Shown here: one piece after another, positions 33,912-43,926 of the stretch
Position numbering within the stretch: position 1 is the stretch's first letter
Layout: each line of letters starts with the position of its first letter
Assembly: GCF_004359195.1 (NCBI RefSeq)
Contig: NZ_CP037954.1
Location: forward strand, 2,914,001-2,978,000
DNA from: Chryseobacterium salivictor
GTDB lineage: Bacteria; Bacteroidota; Bacteroidia; Flavobacteriales; Weeksellaceae
Reading direction: 5' to 3'
Length of the DNA: 64,000 nucleotides
Position numbers and translations under genes: made by a program
Notes under the pieces: model-generated
What the model saw: only the letters and a program-made list of their open reading frames with translations
Databases searched by the model: none
What the model was told of the DNA's origin: nothing

Positions 33912-34151
33912 CTACAAAGCTTTAAGAGCAGTATCTTGAGATTTTCCTGCTGTCGATGTCTCAGTCCATCTTGTATCACATTTACTAAATGTCTGATTTG
34001 TTTGAAACCTAGCATCACAAGCTCCTCCTTCTGGAATCTTCAATGTGGTAACTTCTGTCTTGTTAATAGTGTTATTCTTCTCAGCAGGAGCAAAAGAAAA
34101 CACAACAAAAGTAGCTGCTATTGCTACTGTAGAAAAAATTGTTCTTTTCAT
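33912..34151 (-). CDS. small secreted Cys-containing peptide precursor
   Basis: 79 residues: signal peptide MKRTIFSTVAIAATFVVFSF, a short spacer, then a C-terminal part with a GG-A junction (PEGGACDARF) and two Cys 15 residues apart (GACDARF...SKCDTRW). Such small exported proteins with a hydrophobic leader, double-Gly-like site and two Cys can be precursors of disulfide-bonded peptides. It is followed by a terminator and then by the HTTM pair. It resembles small Bacteroidota exported peptides in size and leader, but no defined family is assigned. Confidence 0.6.
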   Translation of the reverse strand: MKRTIFSTVAIAATFVVFSFAPAEKNNTINKTEVTTLKIPEGGACDARFQTNQTFSKCDTRWTETSTAGKSQDTALKAL

Positions 34152-34342
34152 AATAATTTATTTTATTGTTGCTCCATTTGGTCTTGAGCGTTAAAGCGAC
34201 CTTATACTATGTTTTATTGTGTTCGCATAATCTCACTATTTTATTTTTTTTCTTTGAGTAATAAAAAAACTCGCAATTCGTAGCTACTGAATATTTTTGA
34301 TTTATAAGTTTTGTTATGACAATATAAATTTTGAAGAATTTG

Positions 34343-34573
34343 TTATGGTTTAGTTTTCCAATGCTGTCCGGTTACAGGAGGGTCTTTTGTGTCATTTTCA
34401 TCTGAGGATACAGTTGTAGAATCTTTTTTATTGGCGTTCTCTTTTGTTATTCTCGTTAACGTGTTTTTATTATCTACTGAGAGTGAAGTTTCTTCCATTT
34501 CATCACAAGTTCTACAAGAAGTTATACACAAGCCGGTAAGCACTGCAAGGGTGCAAATTATTTTTAGTTTCAT
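34343..34573 (-). CDS. small lipoprotein divergent from the AraC regulator
   Basis: 76 residues: signal peptide with lipobox LCITSC (Cys at about residue 20), then a low-complexity acidic/Ser/Thr tail ending DPPVTGQHWKTKP. It is transcribed away from the regulator gene at 34851, across a 277-bp gap that would hold both promoters. The divergent arrangement suggests it may be controlled by that regulator. Function unknown. Confidence 0.55.
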   Translation of the reverse strand: MKLKIICTLAVLTGLCITSCRTCDEMEETSLSVDNKNTLTRITKENANKKDSTTVSSDENDTKDPPVTGQHWKTKP

Positions 34574-34850
34574 TTTAATGTTTTTTTCTAAAAATTCCGG
34601 CCGGGAATTATCTGTTAATTTTGCTACTAAACTACATGGTAAAACGATATGCTGAAAAAGTAGTGGGTCCGATTTTTAAAATCATTACGTAACGATTTTA
34701 AAAATTGTTACATCATTTGGCTTCAACTACATTATTATCAGATATTTATATTTTTATTGTAAAATGGAAAAAAAGCTGTTTTGCATGTTTTTTGAAGTGA
34801 AAAAGATGTATTTTTAGACCTCAATTTTTTAATATTATCCACTAAATACA

Positions 34851-36566
34851 ATGGCTAAAAGAATTTTACTATCATTATTTTTATTTGCTATCACTTTATT
34901 GAAATCTCAGGACATCTATTCTGAGTTTCGGAAGAAATATTGGGAGTATGAAGAGAATGATGAGAAGGCATTTGTCTATCTTAATCTATCTATTTCTTCT
35001 GCGAAGAAAGAAAAAAATTATGCGGAGCTTTCTCAGGCTTATAAAGATGCGGTACGGTTTTCTCAAAATAACAAATTGCAATATGCAGACAGTACGATCA
35101 TCGCAGCAAAATTATCTAAAAGCAATAGCCTAATTGGCAATGCCTATACAGGAAAAGGGATTGTTTATTATTTTAATTACAGAAAATTCCAGCCCGCATT
35201 AAATGAATATCTTAAGGCTGATGAATATCTTGAAAATGCTGATGACCCATTTTTGAGGTATCAGAATCTTTACCATATAGGAGTGGTAAAAAGTTATTTA
35301 GGTTACCATAAAGAATCTTTGGAAATTTTTAAAGAATGTATTGCATATTTTGAGTCCAATACAAAAGCCAATATACATCCTAATCTTATAAAAAATAATC
35401 GAAAGGGTTATCTGAACTCTTTGCACCAAACCATTATTTGCTACCAGCATCTTGGGAATTATAAGGAAGCCGAAAAGCTTATAGATGAGGGATTTAAAAG
35501 GATACCGAAAGAGGCTTTTTTTGATTTAGAGAGAAGTTATTTTTACAAAAGTAAGGGAATAACTGAATTTAAAGATAAATCTTATCAAAAGGCAATAAAT
35601 AACTTTGAATCGGCAATACCGGAATTGTTGAAAATTAACGATTTTACCTGGTCATCTGTTGTCTATTTTTATAGAGGAATGAGCTATGCAAAATTAGGAA
35701 ACACTGAAAAAGCCCTTACAGATTACAAAAGAGTTGATTCTATTTTTAATAAGCATCATTTTATTTTACCAGAAATTCGTAAAAATTACGAAGAATTAAT
35801 AGATTATTATAAAGACAATAAAAATGCTAAGAACGAATTATTCTATACGAAGCAACTTTTGAAAGCTGACAGCATTATCGCCAATGATTTTAAATATCTT
35901 TCAACCCGCATTCACAAAGATTATGACACAAAGACCTTATTAAAATCTAGAAATAATCTGGAAAAAACAAGTTCTGTAAGAAAATACCTGCTCATAGCGA
36001 GTTCTTTAATTATTATTCTTTTAGGAGGCGTTGTTTTATATTGGTTCCGTAGAAAAAAGGATCTTCAGAATAAGTATGATAAATTGCTTCTTAAAATGAA
36101 AAATACCGATTCGGAAAAAGAAAATGAATCTCTAGAAGAAGTTTTTGCGAAGAATTCTAAACTGGATGTAAAACTCATTCAGAATCTTAAAAAAGGTTTT
36201 TCAGAATTTGAGAAATCCAAAGGTTTTCTTGAAAAAAGCATCACTGCCGGGAAACTGGCAACCCAGCTTGATACTAATGCAACTTATCTTTCTCTTTTTG
36301 TTAAAGAATTTAAAGGAAATAATTTCAATACGTATATCAATAAATTGAGGGTTGAATATGCAATAGACAAAATTTATAATGAGAAAGACTGGCGAAAGTA
36401 TTCTGTAGAAGATATAGCTAGTGCCTGCGGATTTAGCAACCGCCAGAATTTTTCAAATTTTTTCTTCGAACAGTACGGAATTCGCCCAACGGATTTTTTA
36501 AAGCAAAGAAAAAAAGAATTGGAAGACGGAAATATTTCAAGTGTTATATCTTCACTTGAATCTTAA
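34851..36566 (+). CDS. TPR - membrane segment - AraC-type transcriptional regulator
   Basis: 571 residues. Signal-anchor at the N-terminus (ILLSLFLFAITLLKSQ), TPR-like helices through about residue 350, one transmembrane segment (KYLLIASSLIIILLGGVVLYWF, about 377-398), a short linker, and a C-terminal AraC/HTH_18 domain (FNTYINKLRVEYAIDKIY, then YSVEDIASACGFSNRQNFSNFFFEQYGIRPTDF). This is a common flavobacterial one-component sensor in which the periplasmic TPR part senses and the cytoplasmic HTH binds DNA. Targets are unknown; the divergent lipoprotein is a candidate. Confidence 0.85.
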   Translation: MAKRILLSLFLFAITLLKSQDIYSEFRKKYWEYEENDEKAFVYLNLSISSAKKEKNYAELSQAYKDAVRFSQNNKLQYADSTIIAAKLSKSNSLIGNAYTGKGIVYYFNYRKFQPALNEYLKADEYLENADDPFLRYQNLYHIGVVKSYLGYHKESLEIFKECIAYFESNTKANIHPNLIKNNRKGYLNSLHQTIICYQHLGNYKEAEKLIDEGFKRIPKEAFFDLERSYFYKSKGITEFKDKSYQKAINNFESAIPELLKINDFTWSSVVYFYRGMSYAKLGNTEKALTDYKRVDSIFNKHHFILPEIRKNYEELIDYYKDNKNAKNELFYTKQLLKADSIIANDFKYLSTRIHKDYDTKTLLKSRNNLEKTSSVRKYLLIASSLIIILLGGVVLYWFRRKKDLQNKYDKLLLKMKNTDSEKENESLEEVFAKNSKLDVKLIQNLKKGFSEFEKSKGFLEKSITAGKLATQLDTNATYLSLFVKEFKGNNFNTYINKLRVEYAIDKIYNEKDWRKYSVEDIASACGFSNRQNFSNFFFEQYGIRPTDFLKQRKKELEDGNISSVISSLES

Positions 36567-36710
36567 TCAATATTAACGTTTTAGCTAGGAAATATTTTTA
36601 TCCAAGAACCAATTCGTGATAAATATTCTCCAATCTTTATTACTTCACGGGTTTTAAATAATTATAAATCGAACTTTTTTTATCAAAAACATCTTGTAGG
36701 CTCCCACTCT

Positions 36711-37282
36711 TTAGGCACAATCAAAAGTAGAGTTTTTTGTTAATATTTTATTGTTGTCGTTGTTAAAATTTTGTTGGAATGTGGGAAACTCATTTGCATT
36801 ATTTTGATTGAGTTTTCCATATTTCAACAAAAAATCCCTTGGGGTGAGGTATTGCAAAGCACTGTGAGGTAGTTCGTTATTATACATCCACATCCATATT
36901 TCTGCATAATTTCTCATTTGTTTTACGTTTTCAAAGATATAAACATTTAAAAATTCCGTTCGGAATGTTCTGTTAAATCTTTCAATCAAAGAGTTTTGTG
37001 TGGGTTTTCCAGCTTGTATGAAACCCAGTTCAATATTGTTTTTATTGCAATAATCTTTCATCTTTTCTGCAATAAACTCTGGCCCGTTATCCACCCTTAT
37101 TTTTTCTGGTTTTCCACGCCATTCAATTAATTGCGCCAATTGAGAAATCACTTTTGCTGAGGGCAAACTGGTGTCAATCGTGATATTCAAAATCTCTCTG
37201 TTAAAATCATCAATGATATTAAGGGTTCGAATTCTTTTACCATTTTCCAAACTGTCATGCATAAAATCCATGCTCCAAGTTC
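36711..37282 (-). pseudogene. truncated third copy of the IS3-family element
   Basis: The frame 36711-37271 encodes the catalytic part of the same transposase (MDFMHDSLENGKRIRTL to the C-terminus) with several substitutions (for example FIQAGKPTQ, NELPHSALQ). The N-terminal third, OrfA and both terminal inverted repeats are missing: homology stops at about 37282 on one side and within the end (TTTAGGCACA) on the other. It is an older, decayed copy, too short to be an active transposase. Confidence 0.88.
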
Positions 37283-37315
37283 TATTTTCATTTTTTCAGA
37301 AAAAAATCTAATGTA

Positions 37316-37999
37316 TTATTCACTTTTTCTGCTTTTCACGAAATGGTTAAACTCAAAAATTTCTTTCGCTTCATCGTCCCATTTTTTTCTCGGCATTAAT
37401 TGAAGCGTAACAAAAACGTCATTCTTTTTATTGTAGGAATCAAGCCTTTCAAGCCTTCCACGATAATCTTTTTCTGTGTGTTTATAAAGAGAATACGGTA
37501 AAATGGTATCGGTTTCATAAATATAAAAGCGCGTGTAACTCCACGGTGAATTCACTTCAAATCTTTTGTATTTTTTGTCAAACAAAACCGTGTCGGTTAA
37601 GTTTCTTCGGTTTTTATAATTCGGAATCAAGTCTTTTGAAAAAAGTGCACCTTCTTTCTTTTTTTCTAACAAAAGAGGTTTTTGATTTTTAGAAATTTCT
37701 GAAAGAACGATTCCCTTACTATTTTCTACTCCAAGTTCGTAACATAAAGAATCCTTGATGTAATAAATGTTCTTGGTGATTTCAGGGAAAGTAAGGTTGG
37801 GAACTAATTCCACAAGCGTATCTCCAGAATAATTCAACTTTGATAAATGAAAATTCTTCATTTTGTCCAGACCCATAGATGCATCAAAATAAACGTTGGA
37901 GATGACGTCGATTCCTCCCTTTTCGGATTTGATTTCTTTGTTGCACGAACTGATTACAAAAAGGAAACACAGATTGGATAGTAATAATAATTTTTTCAT
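37316..37999 (-). CDS. lipoprotein of unknown function next to the tra region
   Basis: 227 residues: lipoprotein signal MKKLLLLSNLCFLFVISSC (Cys19), then a soluble beta-rich domain with several aromatic/charged stretches (RFYIYETDTILPYSLYKHTEKDYRGRLERLDSY). No family was recognised. It is the last gene on the minus strand before the IS remnant, which cuts in 34 bp beyond its stop, so a downstream partner could have been lost. Confidence 0.55.
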   Translation of the reverse strand: MKKLLLLSNLCFLFVISSCNKEIKSEKGGIDVISNVYFDASMGLDKMKNFHLSKLNYSGDTLVELVPNLTFPEITKNIYYIKDSLCYELGVENSKGIVLSEISKNQKPLLLEKKKEGALFSKDLIPNYKNRRNLTDTVLFDKKYKRFEVNSPWSYTRFYIYETDTILPYSLYKHTEKDYRGRLERLDSYNKKNDVFVTLQLMPRKKWDDEAKEIFEFNHFVKSRKSE

Positions 38000-38070
38000 A
38001 AAATTAGAGTTTAAAAAAGCGGAAAATCATCATTAGATTTACCGCTTATAGATGGAATTGGCAAATAAGC

Positions 38071-40230
38071 TTAACGTTTAATACTTTGCTCTTTTACGTT
38101 ATTTTTTTCGTGTTTATTTTCATTCTCCAAGCTTTCTAATGGTTTGTTGGTATTGATTCGGTTCAAATCTTGATCATATAAATTCAGGTTTTTATATTGA
38201 GGGTTAAGAACAGCTTTTCCTTCTACGATGTTTTCCCCCATTTCAAATTTCACCTTTACGACATTTCCTTTTTCCAGAGATTTTATAGTGTTTTCCCGAT
38301 ATTCGGGTTTATCAAATATCAAGTTGGATTTTTCTACAATTTGAGCGGTATCAACTCCATAATTTTGATGAAAAGATTGAAAATTATAATTTCCCTTTTC
38401 AGTTTTAGGTTCTTCAAAATTAATCTTGACAAAAGCAGTTTCGCTTTGTTCTGTCTTAGGATTAAGAAATTCAGTTTTCACTGAACGACCTTCCAATAGA
38501 TTTACTGCTTCTTTTGCGGTAAATGTATTTTCCCTGTTTACCTGAAAATTATGAGAGATTTCATCTTCTGTTCCCTTGCTCAGCGCTGCATTATAAGAAT
38601 TGAGAAAAACTCCTCCATTTTCAGTTTTATTAAATTTCAAAATAAAATCAACTTTATTTCCGGGCAAAGTTTTGTCGGAAATTGTTTTAATTTCAAACTG
38701 TTTTTTGACTGATTTAATTCCTTTTTCTAAATCTTTGTGAAGTTTTTCATCCTCTCCAAAACCAAGGTATTTTAATTGGTTTTTTAAATAGTCTACTTGG
38801 TTAAATTCTTTTTGTGTTTCCATAATTTCTGATTTTTGATTTTGTTTATAATTATTAAGGTTTGAATCTTCGCTAACTTCACTGTTTATTTCTTTTTGAT
38901 TTCTAAGTACTCCACTGTCCGCAAATGATTCATACAATTTCCTTCCATTTTCACTATTGAATAGAATAGCATCTAAAATTTCAATTCCCGAAAAATGAAG
39001 TTTTTTATTGTAGGTATTAATTTGCTCCGGAGTGATATTATTTCCATATAAAATACACTTTGACCCGCCGAACTTTGCAACCTTTCCAATGATAAAATCA
39101 AGTTGATTATCTGGCGGCATAATGAATTTCCCAACAATATTCAACTGATTATTCAGCACCAGTAATTCTGTCTTATCGGATATCCCGAATTTTTGTGACG
39201 TTAAAAATTTTGCAATATCTGTTGAACTTGTAATTTTAACTGGTTGATAATTTTCAACTAAAACCTGCTTACTGAAAGAGTACGGCTGTATTTCTTTAAA
39301 AGATTGTGGGTTTGATTTCATATCAATATTTTCAGTTTCATTCTCATCAAATACGACATACTTTCCACTTCGCAAATTGATAATGACCCCATTATTGACC
39401 TTTATATTTGAATCTTCCAATGCTTTTTTTAATTTTATGATACAATCCTTATCAGCTTTTGATACATTCAAATTTCCGCTCGGATGGTTATGAACAAGAG
39501 TTATTGATAATGGTTTAACCTCCAAAACATTACCAATTAAAAGCCTATTATCTACAAATGCTGCATCAAAAGTTCCGGTAGATATATGCTGAACAAAATA
39601 TCCTTTATCCTCAAAATCATAGACTAAAAAAGCATGTTCTACGGCTTCATCTTCTAGTGCTTTAAATAACCATGCAACATCATCGATACTTCCTATTTTC
39701 TCATTTCCAAATAGTTGAAGTGATTTATTTTCAGCAAAACGCCGTTCTACTAACGCAAAATCGTTGGATTGCAAAGAATCTTTCGGTTCCCGTAGTAAAT
39801 TGGATGCGGCACCAGTTTCGCTGGGGTTAAACAATTTAAAGGGTAATTTTTCGCCGGACGAAGTTGTTGCATACCTTGTTGTTTCATCTTCATCAAAAAC
39901 AAAATTTGAGTTTGCAGATATTTTCGTTTTTGCTTCTGTTGCCATCGATTGGACTTCTTTTTCATTAGGAGTTAAATTTGGCTTATATTTTTCTTCGAGT
40001 TCTTTTCTGATTTCATGAATCGGAATAACTGTATCGTAATCAACGAGATGTTGTTTTTCCCCTTCTTCTAATCTCACGACCAAAGATTCTCCGGTTTTAA
40101 AATAATTGAATCCCATTTTCATAAATTCGAGATTAGCTATAGCTTCATCTATGTCGGAAAATTCTATTTTTTGAAAACCTGCGGTTTCAATTTGTTCGTT
40201 GTACTTCCCTATTTCTAATGTTACACTCAT
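38071..40230 (-). CDS. ICE accessory protein with RadC/JAB-like metalloprotease-fold domain
   Basis: 719 residues. Residues about 140-295 form a JAB/RadC-like domain, with LVHNHPSGNLNVSKADKDCI giving the HxHPSGx(n)SxxD pattern. The C-terminal 180 residues (FTAKEAVNLLEGRSVKTEFLN...NFQSFHQNYGVD...LEKGNVVKVKFEMG) resemble a domain repeatedly found in large Bacteroidota mobile-element proteins (DUF3945 neighbourhood). No signal peptide, so cytoplasmic. RadC-like proteins are widespread on mobile elements but their function is unclear. It closes the tra gene run, and may act in processing or establishment of transferred DNA. Confidence 0.7.
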   Translation of the reverse strand: MSVTLEIGKYNEQIETAGFQKIEFSDIDEAIANLEFMKMGFNYFKTGESLVVRLEEGEKQHLVDYDTVIPIHEIRKELEEKYKPNLTPNEKEVQSMATEAKTKISANSNFVFDEDETTRYATTSSGEKLPFKLFNPSETGAASNLLREPKDSLQSNDFALVERRFAENKSLQLFGNEKIGSIDDVAWLFKALEDEAVEHAFLVYDFEDKGYFVQHISTGTFDAAFVDNRLLIGNVLEVKPLSITLVHNHPSGNLNVSKADKDCIIKLKKALEDSNIKVNNGVIINLRSGKYVVFDENETENIDMKSNPQSFKEIQPYSFSKQVLVENYQPVKITSSTDIAKFLTSQKFGISDKTELLVLNNQLNIVGKFIMPPDNQLDFIIGKVAKFGGSKCILYGNNITPEQINTYNKKLHFSGIEILDAILFNSENGRKLYESFADSGVLRNQKEINSEVSEDSNLNNYKQNQKSEIMETQKEFNQVDYLKNQLKYLGFGEDEKLHKDLEKGIKSVKKQFEIKTISDKTLPGNKVDFILKFNKTENGGVFLNSYNAALSKGTEDEISHNFQVNRENTFTAKEAVNLLEGRSVKTEFLNPKTEQSETAFVKINFEEPKTEKGNYNFQSFHQNYGVDTAQIVEKSNLIFDKPEYRENTIKSLEKGNVVKVKFEMGENIVEGKAVLNPQYKNLNLYDQDLNRINTNKPLESLENENKHEKNNVKEQSIKR

Positions 40231-40265
40231 ATTTAATTATTAAGAATGGTAGAATTTTTAATCAA

Positions 40266-40991
40266 TTACCTTCTAAATCCTCTTGATTTCGGATTTTCCT
40301 TGTCCTCTTCTTGTTTTTCTTCTTCTCTCCTACGATTAGCATCTTCATATAAATCAGAATCATTTACATTGAGCTGAATATCATTTTTCCCTTCTTTATT
40401 GATTTGTTTAGAATCAGGAGAAATTGCATTTACTGTATTGATTTCTTTCGAAACAATATTTATATCGTTGGTGATTTCCTTTGCTATTTCGGGATATTTA
40501 TCAATTTTTTCCTGCAGGAATTCTTTTAACTTGAACAACTCCGTTTTATAGCGACTTGATTCAATTATATCTTTTTTGTCAGCAATAATTGCAGTTAATT
40601 GGGTTGCATTTTTGATTAAATCAAACTCAACCACTTTATTAGTTTCTTTGTCGAAAACAAATGCTGATTTTATCCAATTTAATTGCGCACTGTTTTTTCC
40701 ATCATTAACATCATATTTTGATTCTATATCAGAGTATTGAACTTGATCTTTACTACTATCAATAATTTCAGAAATCTTTTTGTCTCTTTCTAAAAAAATT
40801 ACTTTAAGTCGGGTATTATCATCAACGAGTTGAAAAGTCGCCCGCTTCTTATCGTTATCAGCAACGATGGTATAACCTTTCATAAATTTTGTTACATCAT
40901 CTGCAGTTAATTTTTTTGAGAAAGTATTATCCTCATTAATAATTCCGTATTTTTTCAGATCATCAGTTGGTAGTAAGGTTTCATTTTTCAT
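40266..40991 (-). CDS. ICE accessory protein, DUF3945/DUF4099-like N-terminus
   Basis: 241 residues, soluble. The N-terminal part (LKKYGIINEDNTFSKKLTADDVTKFMKGY) resembles repeats seen in Bacteroidota element proteins with DUF3945/DUF4099 annotations. The C-terminal tail is very charged and ends in a basic RGFRR. Its start is 41 bp from the M23 gene and the stop 35 bp before the RadC-like gene. Exact function unknown; a nucleic-acid-related accessory role is possible. Confidence 0.5.
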   Translation of the reverse strand: MKNETLLPTDDLKKYGIINEDNTFSKKLTADDVTKFMKGYTIVADNDKKRATFQLVDDNTRLKVIFLERDKKISEIIDSSKDQVQYSDIESKYDVNDGKNSAQLNWIKSAFVFDKETNKVVEFDLIKNATQLTAIIADKKDIIESSRYKTELFKLKEFLQEKIDKYPEIAKEITNDINIVSKEINTVNAISPDSKQINKEGKNDIQLNVNDSDLYEDANRRREEEKQEEDKENPKSRGFRR

Positions 40992-41031
40992 AAGTAGATA
41001 TTTTTTGGTTTTTTAAATTGGAATTAACTTA

Positions 41032-41880
41032 TTAATAAGTTTCCATTAAGTTATTTGCTTTTACGAGGTCGTTTAAAAAATATATTGGATTGATAAAATT
41101 TCCGTATTCTTTCACTCCGAAATGTAAATGTGGACCGGTTGAGTTTCCAGAGTTTCCACTTTTTGCTATAATAAATCCAGCTTTTACATATTCCCCCACT
41201 TTATAATAAATTTGAGATAAATGCAGATATGATGTTTCAAATCTGTTGAAATGCTTTATTTTAATATAATTTCCACCGCCTTTGGAATCCCAACCAGATT
41301 CTGTCACAATTCCGTCTAATACAGAATATACATTCTCATAATTTGCTTTGAAATCTGCTCCGTTATGCATCTTTCTATTTCCGAAAATGGGGTGAGTCCG
41401 TCTTCCGAAAGAAGATGAAATACTAATCTGTTTTTTTACAGGCATGAAAATTTTATAGTTTCTTCCTGGTTCTTCTTCAATGAAATCCAATTTCTGAAAT
41501 GTATTTGATGAACGGTTTTGGGTTGTATTCACCATATTTTCTTTAGTTATTTGTAACAATGAATCTTCAAATTTTTTAAAATTTATTTTCAATTTTTCAT
41601 TTTTAGATAAACCGAAACGGATCATCATATTTTTAAGTGAATCAATTTCATTTTTTAAGTCAGCTTTAGTAGTGGTATTTCTAAAATTTTTTTTAGTTTG
41701 TTTTCTTTCTGCATTTTCTTCTTTTTCATTTTTACCAATTTTTAATTCTTCGTTTTTAGTAAGAATTTCTTTTGTTTTTATGGAAGAATGGGCAAGCGTA
41801 TTGAATTGTGCTAAAACTGGTGAGCTGAATCCTATTATTGCTACAAAGAATATTTTTTTTAGAGTAAATTTTACTTTCAT
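41032..41880 (-). CDS. M23-family peptidoglycan endopeptidase of the conjugation system
   Basis: 282 residues: signal peptide (MKVKFTLKKIFFVAIIGFSSPVLAQ), a coiled-coil-like middle with charged repeats, and a C-terminal LytM/M23 domain. The metal ligands are in HNGADFKA (HxxxD) and TGPHLHFGVKE (HxH). Such enzymes cut peptide cross-links to open the cell wall for the transfer apparatus. The start is 4 bp from the stop of the coupling ATPase gene, so it is part of the tra operon. Confidence 0.85.
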   Translation of the reverse strand: MKVKFTLKKIFFVAIIGFSSPVLAQFNTLAHSSIKTKEILTKNEELKIGKNEKEENAERKQTKKNFRNTTTKADLKNEIDSLKNMMIRFGLSKNEKLKINFKKFEDSLLQITKENMVNTTQNRSSNTFQKLDFIEEEPGRNYKIFMPVKKQISISSSFGRRTHPIFGNRKMHNGADFKANYENVYSVLDGIVTESGWDSKGGGNYIKIKHFNRFETSYLHLSQIYYKVGEYVKAGFIIAKSGNSGNSTGPHLHFGVKEYGNFINPIYFLNDLVKANNLMETY

Positions 41881-41884
41881 ATTG

Positions 41885-43873
41885 TTAAGCTTTTATCATT
41901 TCATTTACGATGAGTTCCACTTCTTTGTTGATTTTCCGGTAATTGGTCATCAGAACTTCCTCCTTGCGATCATCTCCTTTTTTATCAACAAAAGAATAGT
42001 AGATGGGCATTTTCACATAATTTTGTTCTTCTTCTTTGATTTTTGCCATATCAAGATTAATTTTTCCATTGATCGACGAAGTTTTAAATTCTTCAGTATC
42101 GTTTTCTTCACCTTGAGCAATAATCCCTACCATTTCCCCAGTTCTTAGAGCTGCTATTTTTCCTGCGGGAATCATAAAATCCATCTTTTCATTGATACTG
42201 GTTGTAGTTCCTTGTTGTGAAATGGATTGAGAGAATGTTTTTTGTTTGATTTTTCCAAACATTTTTTCTAACCAATCCAAAGTGTTTTTATCTCTCGCAG
42301 AACCGGAAAAAATATTCCCGACAATGGCAGAAATGGTATCTGCAATTTCTTTTTTATAAAATTGTCTCAGCTGTGGCAATTCTTGCAAACCAAGCATTAC
42401 CGCAACTCTGTTACTTCGAGCGGTTGCTACTACATTATCAATTTTATGAATGTAGATGGTCGGAAATTCGTCCGCAATAATTGCTCCTGGTAAATTGTGT
42501 TTGGAATTAACCAAACGTAATGTCCTGTTCAAAACAGCTGAATACAAAGCAGAATTAATATCTTGAGTTCCCGGATCAGAAGCCAAAATCATGATGGATG
42601 GATTTTCTTTGTCTGTAATTTTCATTTCAACTTCATCACCAGAGAAAACCCAAAAACTTTCTTTAGTCGCCAATCGGGAAAGAAAAATCTTCAACGTTCC
42701 AATTTGTCCTTCTAATTGGTCAAATGCTTTGTTGTCATAAGCTGTTTTAAAAGGAGATAACAAAGATTCCAATTCCTCATGCGTAAAAAGGGTATCGAAA
42801 ATTTCTTTGTAGCTTTTATTCATAAAAGCCAAAATATGCGGTAAATCAGAATATTTTCCGTTTTCAAATGTTGCAAAGAAATAAATGCAAGACGAAAGGA
42901 AGTTGATTGCAGATTGGGTAAAGAATGCTTCGGATCCGCCACCGCCACTTGAACCTCCTTTTTGCAATGACGAAACCATTGCTTCTGCCATTTCCTGTGC
43001 TTCCGCTAAGGTTTTAACATATTCCTTTTTAAAAGGGTTTACTCTTTTCGATTTTTCAACATCATTAAGGTTGATAACATGAAAATCATGCGTGTATTCA
43101 GAATCATTTTTCTTTTTTATAAGATGATGATAGTAAGCAATTTGCCCTAAGTCGGGAAATTTAAAATCATAAATACAAAGGCAAAATCCTTTAGCAATCA
43201 TTTGGCGGATTGCCGGATTAATCACCCCAAATGATTTTCCGGAACCAGGAGTTCCAATAATCATTGTTCCGCGAAACGGATTAATATTTATCCAACCTTT
43301 ATTGATTCTTTTATTGAATCTGAATAAATAAGGAATGTTAATCGAGGTATCGGTTTCCACCAATTCTTGATTTTGCGCAAAACTTTCTTCTTCAATATTC
43401 CAACGGTCTTTACCCATCTTTTGCTGCATTAGTTTTGAAATACTATCCGCACCTACTTGTGCTATTAATGCTCCTATAAATGACAAAAGAGTATATAGAA
43501 CTTGATATAAATTCAAATGAGGGAGAATGTTTGGAAGAGTATTATTTCCAGCTTTAGAAGTTAAAAGCAAAGAGCCAAACATCATTGCAAGTCCAACAAG
43601 AATTGGCAAAATGATATTTTCTGCAATATTCAAATCTATTTTTTTCTTCGCTTTAGTTCCTACCGCAACCAGTGCAATCAAAATCACTGTTGCAAACTTT
43701 GCATTTAGTGGTGGGTAGAAAATTCCCATTTTTGAGAAATTTCCCAAAAGTTCTGATACCACAGGAATTTTTGCAGAAAGAAAAAATAAAGTAGCACAAT
43801 CCAAAGCGACGATGAAATAAACCATCTTTTGGAAAAAGCTATAGATTTTGATTTGGTTTTGTTGTTCTTGCAT
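41885..43873 (-). CDS. conjugative coupling ATPase (VirD4/MobC-like)
   Basis: 662 residues. Four hydrophobic segments lie within the first 150 residues. Walker A is IIGTPGSGKSFGV (about residue 210), Walker B LPGAIIADEFPTIY (about 462), followed by the TraG/TraM-recognition type C-terminal ATPase region (SNRVAVMLGLQELPQLRQFY). It is the VirD4-type coupling protein that links the relaxosome to the secretion channel at the inner membrane. In CTnDOT-type elements the equivalent is called MobC; here it lies at the end of the tra set rather than beside the relaxase gene. Confidence 0.9.
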   Translation of the reverse strand: MQEQQNQIKIYSFFQKMVYFIVALDCATLFFLSAKIPVVSELLGNFSKMGIFYPPLNAKFATVILIALVAVGTKAKKKIDLNIAENIILPILVGLAMMFGSLLLTSKAGNNTLPNILPHLNLYQVLYTLLSFIGALIAQVGADSISKLMQQKMGKDRWNIEEESFAQNQELVETDTSINIPYLFRFNKRINKGWININPFRGTMIIGTPGSGKSFGVINPAIRQMIAKGFCLCIYDFKFPDLGQIAYYHHLIKKKNDSEYTHDFHVINLNDVEKSKRVNPFKKEYVKTLAEAQEMAEAMVSSLQKGGSSGGGGSEAFFTQSAINFLSSCIYFFATFENGKYSDLPHILAFMNKSYKEIFDTLFTHEELESLLSPFKTAYDNKAFDQLEGQIGTLKIFLSRLATKESFWVFSGDEVEMKITDKENPSIMILASDPGTQDINSALYSAVLNRTLRLVNSKHNLPGAIIADEFPTIYIHKIDNVVATARSNRVAVMLGLQELPQLRQFYKKEIADTISAIVGNIFSGSARDKNTLDWLEKMFGKIKQKTFSQSISQQGTTTSINEKMDFMIPAGKIAALRTGEMVGIIAQGEENDTEEFKTSSINGKINLDMAKIKEEEQNYVKMPIYYSFVDKKGDDRKEEVLMTNYRKINKEVELIVNEMIKA

Positions 43874-43926
43874 TAGAAAGATGTTAGATTTTATATTTAA
43901 TCAATTCTTCAGAAAACTGGATGATA

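Noticed and set aside
36711..37271. A separate functional transposase gene
   Set aside because: It lacks the N-terminal HTH part, OrfA and both inverted ends found in the full copies, so it is a remnant.
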